A DNA stretch of 64,000 nt from Seminavis robusta. Taxonomy: Eukaryota > Bacillariophyta > Bacillariophyceae > Naviculales > Naviculaceae. Made by a program: the position numbers and the translations under genes. The DNA lies in the NCBI GenBank assembly GCA_903772945.1, contig CAICTM010000416.1:1-64000 (forward strand). Reading direction: 5' to 3'. Each line of letters opens with the position of its first letter. The first letter of the stretch is position 1. The notes under the pieces are model-generated. The model worked only from the letters and a program-made list of their open reading frames with translations. It did no database searches and was not told where the DNA came from. This document shows, piece by piece, positions 31,930-43,259 of the stretch.

Positions 31930-34900
31930 ATGGTGTCCTCGACATCGCCTAACTCGCGTCCTGCTGTTCCAGGCGAACCGCCAGAAGAGCCAGAGCCAGA
32001 CATGTTGGTCAGGCTACCCTCGAATTCTGAACCTCCAACCATTATGACGGGAGAATCCCGGGATACTGGCGGCTTGAATAATACAGGCACCATCCGATCA
32101 CGATCCAATGTTGCTGCTAACGGTACTTCAGGAGGAAGAACGGATAGTGAACCCGTTTTCAAGGGTAAACCTCGACTGATCAAACGCGATCGACCCAATT
32201 ATCAAAGCAGAAGTCGAGTGCAAGTTCGCAGCCAAGACTGGTCGGCTCAGTTGTGGAAATTTATATCGCGTTTGTTGAGCTGCCAACGCCGTTCTGGTGT
32301 TCATGTTTTATTCTCCAATCGAGCTATTGTCGGATACCGCAAGGATGTTCGAACACCTTGCTTTCAGATTCGAGTCTACGAAACGGGTACTCGTCATCCT
32401 GTCGTACAGGCAAGCTGTACCATGTACGTGGTGACACAGAAATCTCCTGTGCCCATGCCGTTGCGCATTATCGTGCCGGCCGAGGATATTGGATCTCTGC
32501 TCTTCCTCAGTTTGCCCAGCGAGGTGGTGCATGCCATTGATGCCGATAGTGCTCTGACACCAGACCCGAGAGTTGTCCCTGCCATGGACAAACCACAAGG
32601 GCCAGTCAATACCAAAAGTACCTTGGAGGAAGAAGAAGACATGTATTGTCCTGTATGTGGAGAACCATTCGAGACAATCAACAACATGATTCAGCATGGC
32701 AAATACCAAGACATGGTAGAATCACATGAAGATTTCCCGTATGTTGGCAGCCACCAAGAGGTTGATTGGGACGAATGGGAGAAAACCATGACCGAATCTC
32801 GCTCTTGGAGTCTTCCTCAATTGAAGCAGTACTTTGAAGCCAACATTTCAGAAGTTATCTGCATCGTTGAAGGTATTGATCCAGTGAGTATGATGTTACA
32901 TATTATTTTCCTTTTGAGTCGTTATGGGCTTCACCGTTGTTTTTAGAATTCGTGGCACGCAACCTTCTCACTGTTCTATCACTGTCTTGCACATCAACAG
33001 GTAACGAGAGGTACCTTCCATGCCGTGCAGTCTTATCAGCTGGAAGATATTTATTTTGGAGAGGGGTTGTTTGCCGATTGTGTATACGTCACGGGGCCAC
33101 AAAACAGAGATCTGGCTGTTGACATGAGCTGCTTCCATCATATTGATGAATTGTCCGAACGGGATCAAGAAGTTGTCTTTGAAAAGTTTAGTAACGATGG
33201 TGACGACAATGATCCAGGGCCGCCTACAAAAAAGCTCTTTACAGGGCACTCCGATCGTGGTAGCGTTGGACCCAGTAAGCAAGAAAGTGGAATACTAGCG
33301 CAGCGAGCGACAGTGTCCCGCCCCATTCTCGTCGATGAACCGACTGACCGCGCAGTGGAGGTCGTGCAAGCAGAGCCTACCAATCCCGAGGAAGCACCTT
33401 CACAGGCAGCTCCAATACAATCAGAAGATTCTCCCGATGCCGCCAAACCCGAGGAAGCACAATCGCAAGCAGCTGAATTGCAAACTGGTGATTCTCCCGA
33501 GGAAGAAGCAGCTCAATCGCAAACAGCTGATTCACCCGAGGCCGCCAAACACGAGGAAGCACCTTCCCAAGCAGCTCAATCCCAAACAGGTGACTCTCCC
33601 GAGGCCCCAGACAAGGAATCAAGTTCCCAGACAGAACCCTCACTAGCACCTACTACCCCGGAGCCGACAAGCGAGGAAAGATCTTCCCAGACCGATCCCA
33701 GTCAGCTTCCCCCAGAGCCTGTAGATGAAGAGGACAGCGGCCCTCAGCCATGGTGGAAGCAACCGCTGGTGGATGGATGGGTCAGCTATTCGGGGCGTTT
33801 CACTGCTCCGTTGACAGCCGTGCTGGAGGAACCAGTCAAGGAGACAACCGAGGTGCCTACAGCCACTCCCGATCCACCTGCTGTTGAGACAACCACTACA
33901 CAAGCCCCTGCTTCGGAGGCAAGCAGCATTGATCCAGGGTCTGAGACACCTGAATTGGAGACAGCAGTTACCGATTCCGCTACTCAAACCAATACATCCT
34001 CCATCCAAAGACTGGTCGTCAAAGATGTTGCCACGCAAACTATGTTTCAGAAAGAAGCTTCGACGCAAACTACATTCAGCGAACCAAAAATTATCTTCTC
34101 GTCGACGAGTAGCGAAGACCATATTGCTCTTCCAACTATATCACAACCGGTCATCACCACCAAATCGACGCCAACAACGACAACATCAAGGAAAGCCACG
34201 CAGGCCAAGAAGAAATCTACACTGCCCACACCGAGGCCCCAGGGGCGGGTGTTTCCAAGGAGTTCATCAGTCCCAATCATTGATTCATCCGGCCTACCAA
34301 GCAAGAGTTCTACAGCAGCTATAACTCCTGCGGAGAAAAAACTGCAGCTTCGGGTTGCGCGCCAATTGAAACAAGGCGAAGCACCAACGAGTGGAAAACA
34401 AGCACCTCCTCCGTTGTTAACATTGGAGGCTGACGTTGCAAAGCAGCTCTCGCGAAAATCCAGGAGGAGAGCGTCGGCCCCCGTCGTTGTTGTTAAGGAC
34501 GGGTCATCAGGACCCGCTCGCCGAAGTTCAGCACCGATACAGCTGACTCCACCACGGCAGGGCCGACAATCTGCGTTCAGGCCCATATCGCAGGATGAGG
34601 AGCCCAGACCTGCGTCCCCACCACCTCCACCGCGCCTGAAGAAAGTGAGGAGGGACAAAGAACACCCCGACTGGAAAATACACGAAAGTCACGATCGCAA
34701 AACATGTCATCTGTCGAGCCGTTGATACCGCCTTTGCTGATGCCAGCACCGTCAATGACTGATGAAAAGGCAACCCCGCCACCATTGGTTATCCCGGAAG
34801 CCAGCATGGCAGAGCCACATCAACCAAAACTCCTCTCCGTGCGAAAGGAACAACCTGCTAAGAAGCCGAAACAGCCTCAACAGAAGAAAGACGAGCCACC

Positions 34901-37900
34901 GCCACTGTTTGTTGTGGATAGCGAACTCGAAGGGCGCATTCCTCCACCCACCCGAAGAAGTAGTGGGCAAACAAAAGCCCAGCTGGCAAAGTCGGCATCA
35001 TCGACACCAAAATCGCCCAAGAAGCGAGTCACGTTCAGGAAGGACCCATTGGTCGAAATTCGCGAGTTCGTGAAAGTTCCGCTGCCGCAACAGCCTGCCC
35101 CGTCCTCTCAAACTGTGGCAGCACCTTCTCCAGCCGCAGCACCAGCACACGCGCCTGTACTCTCAACATCACAGCAAAAGGTTGAATCCGCTGCTCAAGT
35201 CGCCCCTACACCTGGGCCGCTTACACCCCGAGCAAGCAAGGGCCCAGTCCCTTCGCATGCTGCCTTATCACAAACCGTGAGCGCCCCGGCACCTTCACCT
35301 GGGCCACTGCAACCTTTGTCAGTCCCGGCTCCAGCCCCTTTGCCGTCACAAGCAATCAGTGCCCCTGCTCCTTCACCAGTGCCCGTACAATCTTTGGCAC
35401 CTGCCACAGTGCCCTTGTCTCCTGTGCCCATAAAAACTGCAATTGCCAGCTCCAGTGCCTTTATCGCCCGTGCCACTACAAACTGCTGCTGCCCCTGCCC
35501 AGTACCTTTGCCACCTACAGTGGTGAGTAATCCAGCCCCCGCGCCAGTACCTTTATCACCGGTGCCACAAAAAAGTGCTTTGACCCCTGCACCTGTACCG
35601 TTGCCACCATACGCGATGATTGCTCAAGCACCAGCCCCAGTGCCGCTACGAACTTTGGCACCTGCACCTTCGTCACTAATGCCACAAAAAAGTGCTTTGG
35701 CCCCTGCTCCAATGCCTTTGCCACCTGTTGCGATCAGTGCTGCCCCAGTCCCATTGCCGCCACAGGCAATGGCTGCCCCAGTGCCTTCTCCTGTACCACT
35801 ACAATCTGCACCAGCGCCAGTACCTTTGCCACATGTAGCAAAAAGTGCACCAGCCCCCACACAGTGCCCGTCAGAGCTGCTCCAGCCCCTGCACCAGTAC
35901 CTTTGCACATGTGCAAGAAATGCCCAGCCCCAGCACCAGTGCCCTACAGGCCTCCAGCCCCCACACCAGTACCATTGCCATCTATAGCAAAACGTACACC
36001 AGCCCCTACACCGGTGCCTTTGCTACAGGCGGCACCAGCCCCCGCACCAGTGACTCTGCCACCCGTAGCGAAAAGTGCCCCAGCCCCCACACCAGTTCTC
36101 CTACAGGCTGCACCAGCACCCACACCAGTGCCTTTGCCACAGGTGGCACCAGCCCCCGCACCCGTGCCTTTGCCACCCGTAGCGAAAAGTGCCCCAGCCC
36201 CCACACCAGTGCCCTACAGGCTGCACCAGCACCCGCACCAGACCTTTCACCTGTAGCAAAAAGTGCACCAGCCCCCACACAGTGCCCGTAAGCTGCTCCA
36301 GCCCCGGCAGCAGTACCTTTGCCACATGTGGCAAGAAATGCCCCAGCCCCCCCCAGTGCCCGCACAGGCTGCTCCAGCCCCTGCACCAGTACCTTTGCCA
36401 TCCGTAGCAAAAAGCGCACCAGCCCCCACACTAGTGCAGGCTGCACCAGCGCCAGCACCAGTTCCTTTGCCACCAGTAGCGAAAAGCGCCCCAACCCCTG
36501 CACCAATGCCCCTACAGGCTGCTCCAGCCCCCACACCAGTTGCTTTGCCACCTCAAGAGTTAGCCTCTGCTGACGAGGAGATCTTGGAGGAAGAAGGTTC
36601 AGAAGAGGAGATATTGGAGGAGGAAGCCTCTGAGGAGGAGATCTTAGAGGAAGAAGCTGTGGAGGAGGAGATCATCGAAGAAGAAGCCGTAGAGGAAGAG
36701 ATATTGGAAGAGGAGGACTCAGAAGAGGAAATAATTGAACAGGTCATGTTGGATGACATCATGGAAGAAGGAGAGGAGGAGCTGTCGGATGAGACAGCAG
36801 AAGAAGCCTTAACAGATGCAGTGCCGTCGGAGAAACCATTGGAGGAGAGGAGCAATAACGAGGGTCTCTCCGAGGAACGGATCACGGCCCCTGTAGAGGG
36901 ATTGGCAGAAGATAATGCAATTGCTGAGGAGGAGGTTGTGGACGACGGAGATTTTCCTGGAGTTCGTCAGGTTAGTGACACCCCAGCTGCCTCGGTTCAG
37001 GGAGAGGCTCCTGTTGACGAAGCAGCTGGTTCAGGCGGAAGGATCCTGGAGAAGGAAAATGTTGTAGAAGAGGAAGTGCTTGAGGAGTCCTTTGTGGAGG
37101 AAGAGTCTGCCCATGAAGGGGAAGAAACGATCTCTGAAGAACACACTCTGGAGGGGGAGGAAACCATTGAAGAAGAAGAGGTCACACTTGAGAGAGACGA
37201 GACAGAACAGACTCTTGAGGGCGAAGAAACCTTAGAAGCAGAAGAGCACACTCTTGAGGGCGATGAAACAATCGAAGAAGAAGAGCACACTCTTGAGGGC
37301 GATGAAACCATTGAAGAAGAAGAGCAAACTCTGGTGGAAGAGAACGAAGAGGTCACTCTCGTTGAAGAGGACACAGAGCACACCTTGCAAGAAGACCAGG
37401 AGGAGCGCACTCTTGAGGTTGAAGAGGATGCAGAGCACACCCTTGTAGAGGAGGAGGAAGGAGAGGAAGTTGTTGTGGAAGAAGAGCAGGAAGAGCACAC
37501 TCTTGTAGAAGAACATGAAGATCATACTCTTGAAGGCGAGGAAACAATCGACGAAGAGCAAACCCTTGAGCACACTCTAGAAGGCGAAGAAACGATTGAG
37601 GAAGTTGAAGACGAAATTGTAGAAGTGGAGGACGAGCCCAAAACGCAAATGCTGGCGGCAGCTTCAGAAAAGGCACCTACCCCTGCACCGGTTGCAAAAG
37701 AGAAATCAGATTCATGGCATCGCAATCAAGCTGATGCTCATAGTCAGGAAGTGCCCTCGGAGCGAGGTGCTGTGCCCACTGCAATCGAGGTCCCTTCAAT
37801 GCCCCAAGTTCGTTCTAGCATGGCTAAAACAACCGCTTTGGCACGTTCGACGGGAAAGCAGCACGTTGATTCTTCTCTATCCAAACAGCCGCAAAAATCT

Positions 37901-40536
37901 TCGTCTCGACGTGAAGATGGAAGTGATGATGCTTCAGGGCCAACAACGGTGAAAGCAAAGACGAAACATGCAACGACACAAGGCAGCGGTGGCGCTCCAA
38001 CAAAAGCAGCAGCGCCTCAGCCTGGACCGGGTTCTCTTGCCGAAGCAAAACAGCCTTCGTGGGTGCAGCGACAGCAGCGACCAAGACCCATAACATCACC
38101 GTCGCCTTCCTTGTCCTCAATATCGACACTAGAAAGCAGCAAAGGGACGCTGCCAACGAAAGAATCTACAGTATCACAGGAGCAGAATCCAAGAAGACCA
38201 CAAGCGCAGCTGTCATCGCGGGATTTGGCTGGTTCTCAACGACCTTCTTGGATGCAGCAGCGAGAGCAAATGTTGCACTCGTCGAACGACAAATCCGCTG
38301 AGGATACCCCCAAAGGCAAAGACACGGAAACCCAGCAGCAGACGGCACCAAAGATGGGAAGGCCTGCACTCGCCGAGTCACAACGGCCGTCGTGGATCCA
38401 GCAGCGTCAACAGGCGTTGAAGAAGTCTGCGAAACAAGAGGCGCCAAAGTCAGGTGAAAAAGTTACAGAAGCCAAACCACCAACCAGAAAAAAGTCAGTT
38501 GAAAAAGTTACAAAAGCCAAACCACCAACCAAAAAGTCAGTGAAACAAGAGGCGCCACAGTCAGGTGAAAAAGTTACAAAAGCCAAACCACCAACCAAAA
38601 AGTCAGTGAAACAAGAGGCGCCACAGTCAGGTGAAAAAGTTACAAAAGCCAAACCACCAACCAAAAAGTCTGTGAAAGAAGAGGCGCCAAAGTCAGGTGA
38701 AAAAGTTACAAAAGCCAAACCACCAACCAAAAAGTCTGTGAAAGAAGAGGCGCCAAAGTCAGGTGAAAAAGTTACACAAGCAAACCACCAACCAGGAAAA
38801 AGTCAGGTGCAAAAGTTACAAAAGCCAAACCACCAACCAAAAAGTCTGCGAAACAAGAGGCGCCACAGTCAGGTGTACAAGTTACACCGGCCAAACCACC
38901 AACCAAAGATCGTGTGGCGTCACTGGCTCAGGCGCAGCGTCCTTCCTGGGCAGCAAGGAAGCAGCAAGAACAAGCAGAATCGGAAAAGGCTACCGTCACC
39001 GGTAAGTCGCCAGCACCAAAGACAGGCACAGGAGCTCTTGTGGAAGCACAGCGACCTTCCTGGGTTCAACGGCGACAACTGTCGAAGACTTCCCTGAAAC
39101 AACCCGAGCAGGCAGCGTCTGCGACCAAGGATAAGAAGTCAACAACGGAAGCTCCCAAAGAGGCGAGACCGGGCGCTTTGGCAGAGTCGAAGCAGCCATC
39201 GTGGATGCAACGTTCATTGCGTAGAATGAGCGAATCGGGAGATACCGCCTCAAACCCTGGAGTAGCCGATTCAAAAGATTCACAGCAAGGCCCCAAAAAG
39301 ATTGGACCAAGTTCACTCTCGCAAGCTCAGCGACCGTCTTGGGCGCATCGTTCCAAGGAACAAAAGGACAAGACAGAATCTTCCAATGTAGCAGCATCCG
39401 AGGCTGAGATGAAAGAATCTAAGCGTCCCACCAAACCGGCCACGCAGAAGGGTCCAGCAGCTCTTACCGGAGCACAACGACCCTCGTGGGCACAAAGGCG
39501 GCAGCAGTCGGAAATTCAGGAGCAAACTGGCGATGATGCCTCCACACCTTCAGCCAAGGAAAGCAGGCGTGCTCCGTTGCCAAAACAGAGCGCTTCCAAG
39601 GCTGGTCCAGGATCCTTGAAGGAAGCTCAACGACCATCTTGGGCGCAGCGGCAGCAACAGGTGCAGCCTGGAGCAAAAGAGGAAACCGAAACAGCCCCCT
39701 CCAAGCCCTCAAGAGTTGATGCTCTCCCCGAAGCCAAGCGGCCTTCGTGGGCCCAGCGTCGACAAGAATCACAAAAGCAGGTCAAGACGGAAGAAACACC
39801 GGTTGCGACATCCAAATCACAGGATCCCGCTGCGAAGACCGGTTCAGGAAAGCTCTCCGAGTCTCAACGTCCTTCTTGGATACAAAGACGAAGTCAAAAA
39901 AACCAAGATTCCACCGGACAAGGTGATGCCAAACCTGTTCAGAAGCCTCTCGTGGAAGCAAAGCGCCCTTCTTTTGCGCAACGATTAAAGCCAAACAAAC
40001 CGCAAGAGGAAAAGAGCGACACGAAACCTCTAGGTCCACGAGGCTCCCTCTCCCAATCACAGCGACCATCTTGGATCCAACGACAACAACAGTTGAAGCC
40101 TCAAGAGCCGAATGAAGTTGAACAGCCAGTGGCACCAAAGCGGCCCAGCTTCCAGAAGCAGGGTAGCGTTTCAAAACGGCCAAGCTTAAAAAAGCAGGGA
40201 GATACTAAAAAACGGCCAAGCTTAAAAAAGCAGGGAAGTACAACAAAGCGCACCAGTGTGAAGTCCGGCGAAGGCAGAAGGCCGAGTTTACAGAAACAAT
40301 CAAGCGTGTCAAAGCGACCAAGCTTGAAGAAGCGCACCAGCATTCAGAAACAACCAAGTGTACAACGTCATCTTTCTGTAACTTCTGCAGCCTCTGGAGA
40401 CTACACGGACGAGTCCTATGAAGAATATGAAGATGAGTCAATCATTGAAGAAGAGTACTACGACGACGACGAGGAAGAAATCATCGAAGAGTACTACGAT
40501 GATGAGTCGATATTTGAGGAGGAGGTCATCGCCTAG
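31930..40536 (+). CDS. Giant protein: Kir-channel cytoplasmic domain fused to a low-complexity repeat tail
   Basis: Inferred exons are 31,930-32,883, 33,001-34,644 and 34,719-40,536, with GT-AG introns of 117 and 74 bases; both joins are in phase. Residues about 110-350 match the inward-rectifier K+ channel cytoplasmic domain: VHVLFSNRAIVGYRKDV, FLSLPSEVVHAIDADSAL, EVICIVEGIDP|VTRGTFHAVQSYQLED. A Cys/His cluster (CPVCGEPFETINNMIQH) interrupts it. There is no transmembrane helix or GYG filter. The tail of roughly 2,400 residues comprises an E/Q/S/T region with TQT motifs, a Pro-Ala array, Glu-rich repeats, Lys-rich 22-residue repeats, 13 RPSW repeats, seven RPSLKK-type sites and an acidic Tyr-rich end. 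Frame changes in the Pro-Ala array (about 35,860-36,400) and near 38,780 mean the continuous product is inferred. Role unknown; a scaffold near membranes or cytoskeleton is a guess. Confidence 0.75.
33972..34083 (+). other. Cluster of TQT motifs (possible LC8 dynein light-chain sites)
   Basis: Within exon 2 of the Kir-domain giant gene the encoded peptides SATQTNT, DVATQTMF and EASTQTTF occur within about 40 residues, and SSQTEPS and SSQTDPS lie upstream (about 33,620-33,700). The xTQT core is the known anchor of LC8-binding motifs, which usually occur in multiple copies in disordered chains. Binding is inference. Confidence 0.45.
35100..36560 (+). repeat. Pro-Ala-Val coding repeat array (VPLPPVAKSAPAPTP type)
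   Basis: The DNA consists of tandem variants of a unit encoding APAPVPLPPVAKSAPAPTPV. Good reading needs switches between frames around 35,860-36,400, each at units that are one or two bases shorter than their neighbours (for example GTGCCCTACAG against GTGCCCCTACAG). This is either slippage polymorphism, a damaged allele or long-read error. Confidence 0.75.
38412..38905 (+). repeat. 66-bp coding tandem array (KQEAPQSGEKVTKAKPPTKK)
   Basis: About six to seven copies of a 66-bp unit encode a 22-residue Lys-rich repeat. The copies are nearly identical, implying recent expansion. One unit near 38,780 lacks one C (GCAAACC for GCCAAACC), which shifts frame into the following RPSW region. Confidence 0.85.
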
Positions 40537-41022
40537 CTAGAAATTGCTCTATTTGCAACTGAGTGAGCTCGGAACGGTGGGGCTGCTTTTTGTCCTCGCA
40601 GCCTCGTCGATACTGAGGTTTCATCTTGGTGATACTAGATCTTGAACCAGCTACCATACTTTTATTGTGCGTACCCTGTAGTAGGGAATACAACACTAGC
40701 TATTCAGTAGGTTGTACCATGAAGTTTCCCACGGGAGCATCGACGAGGATCAGCCAAGTTCCTCACGCCATCGGACTTTTTTCTTCCGCAAGCAACCCTC
40801 AGCTTGGACCCAACAAACGATGATCCTGACAGTTAACAGTGCCACGCAACGAAAGCACGGACCACGCGCACCTCTTGCTCATTCGGGCGCTCGAAGCCAA
40901 CTGTGTTTGAATGCCTGCCGTTACCGAGCACCGGTAATGCGGCTAGTTGAGCACGGGAAGACCACAACAACTCCATGTTGCGCAGGACGCAAAAAACGGA
41001 GAAACCAAATTGTTCCACCACC
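40537..41022. other. Convergent 3' intergenic spacer
   Basis: Lies between the stop codons of the Kir-domain giant gene (plus) and the Na+/H+ exchanger (minus). A CTAGCTAG directly follows the upstream stop. No gene is supported. Confidence 0.55.
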
Positions 41023-43259
41023 TCACTCTGACTTCTTGAGACCATAATCAAAGAGTGATGTCTTTCGTCGTAGCGGAACCAACCCCATTTCTTGAAGTGT
41101 ATCATAATGCGTCGATTCTGTGACTTCAATATCAGGAAGAGGATCACTGTTCCTACTCATTTCTGCACCCTTCGTATTGGTGCTGTTGCTGCTTACGCGA
41201 GAGGAACCTTCTCGTTGTGGGCGTTTGGGGTTGGTGGCCGAGTCGTTCGATGCACTTGGGCTGATACCCAAATCGTCTCGGGATGAGGCAGACATGTCAT
41301 AATCCCGGACCACGTAGCGTAGTACCATGCGCTTGTCTGCGACAGAAATAAAAAATTTACCATGAGATGATAGGGACGTTGATTTGCCGTACATATACAG
41401 CAACCAGAGTGTTGTGTTTCCACTTGAACAAACTTACCGAAAAAGGTCCAAAATCCAGGTACTGGTGCCTGATCACTTCGTCTCCAAGCTTCCATGTACT
41501 GATCTTCGTTGACATTCATTTCGATATTCAGCATTTTCAAAACCGCTTCGGTGGCCCCACCCATGACAAAGACCGTGATGAGTACAATCATCATGGTGGT
41601 GGAAGTAAATTCTCGTTCGTGGTTAAATGTATCGGGAAAGGATCTCACACACGCATATGCCACGGCACCCCGCAGTCCCGAAAACCATAGCATGTGGGCC
41701 GTGTTGGCTTGTATTTTTAAATCTCGTTGGGGGACGGGTGTGAGTGTCGTTTCCGAGTTGGCAGTGACATTGGAAGCGGATCGTTCCACTTGTTTTCTGT
41801 TTGGTTTTGTGGTCGTTTCGTCCTTATCGTCGTCGTCTTGTTGATTGTGGTAAAAGTCGTTGAGATGTTCCGTCAACTCGAGGTTGCCAGACATTGGTTT
41901 TCTTGCGGTTGTTTTGAAGTTTGCCTCGTCAACCTTGTTGTTGCCGACTGATTGTGACGCGTTTTGTTGACCAAACTCCATTTTCATGAGACCATCCATA
42001 CCTGCCTTGATGTTGTAGCCAAAAAAGACACGACAGGGTTCTTCTTCTTCCTTTTGTTGCTGTTGTCGCTGCTCTCTCAACAGCAACGACTGATTAAAGA
42101 AAAAGGCAATGGGATAGACATGACACGCTCGTGCCACCAAGCACGCTACGAGCGACCAGCCAATAAACTTCCATTGCAAAAACTCCGTGACCCCGGCCAC
42201 ACTGAGTCCCAACTCTAAAAAGATGGATGTTTCGGCGAGATGGGCACTGAGCCGGAAAATGACATCGGCAATATCTTGTGTTTGTGTGGATAAATTGGGT
42301 TCGACGTAATGTCGTGCGGCAATGCCCGTCACGAGAATGGTGACAATGCCACTGAGTTGTAGTATTTCGGCCATGAGAAAGGGCACGTACATGATCAATA
42401 GATAGAGTGCGAGTTCGAGGAGTGTATTGTTTCTCAAATCAATATGTTTGAATAAGAGCGCCGCCAGTACGGCGCAAACCCATCCCAATACCGGAGAAAT
42501 GACAGCGTCCAAGGCAAATCCCACGACAAACTCCATGACGCCCATGGCAATTTTTCCAGCTCCATTGTCGCGTTGTACAAACTTGCAGAATGTTTCAAAG
42601 AGTACCAACCCAACGGCATCATTCAAAACGGATTCTCCAAAGACGAGATAAAAGAGTTGTGGATCCACTCGTTTGACTTGAAAGACCGCCAAGGTGGAGA
42701 CTGGATCCGTGGCACTAATCAAGGCTCCAAAGGTCAATAGCTCCGTCAGTGTGGGCGCAAAGGCTTCTTCTTCGTCTTGTCCATGTCCAATCCATCCCAA
42801 GACTTTGACCATCTGGAGCAGAGTGGCAATGGCAATGGTCGATACCAGTGTCCCCACGACAGCCAATAGAGCAATCGGTCGAATATGCCGAAAGAACAAT
42901 TCTCGTCGCAAATGGTACCCACTGTTGAAAATAATGGGAGGCAGCAATGCCACAAAAAAGGCATTGGGACTAAAACTCAGCACATTGTGGACGAGTGCAT
43001 GAACGTCCACATTGGAGGCGTCATCGTCCATTTCCATGCCCCGCACTTGACCCATGCGTTCTTCTCCAAACACCCACAACACCAGCGCACCCGCCACCAT
43101 TCCGACACCCACAATCATTCCGGCTTCGGGGAGAATACTCGCCAAACGTTGTCGATCATGGAGCAGTTTGGAAAGGATCAACACCACGGACAGTAGAGCG
43201 GAGAAAAAGACAAAGTACGCCGAAATGGTCTCCTCCGAATTGCCATCTTCTGCGGGCAT
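41023..43259 (-). CDS. Na+(K+)/H+ exchanger, CPA1/NHX family
   Basis: Two exons (41,438-43,259 and 41,023-41,336) joined over a 101-base GT-AG intron give about 711 residues. The membrane domain has the CPA1 hallmarks: FFVALLPPIIFNSGYHLRRE (the amiloride-site region), FGALISATDPVSTLAVF, VFGESVLNDAVGLVLF (the ND pair of the ion-binding site) and WFSGLRGAVAYACVRSFP. About 11-12 hydrophobic segments are visible. The protein exchanges Na+ or K+ for H+ across an endomembrane or plasma membrane. An unusual hydrophilic insert of roughly 100 residues with QQQQKEEEE and DDDDKDETTTK separates the last two helix groups. The splice restores TFFDKRMVLRYVV, as expected at the start of the cytosolic tail, which is Ser-rich. 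Start MPAEDGNSEE directly precedes the first helix. Confidence 0.93.

Noticed and set aside
36553-38730. Long minus-strand Ser-rich and Leu-rich frames opposite the giant gene
   Set aside because: They arise as complements of Glu-, Lys- and Pro-rich coding repeats.
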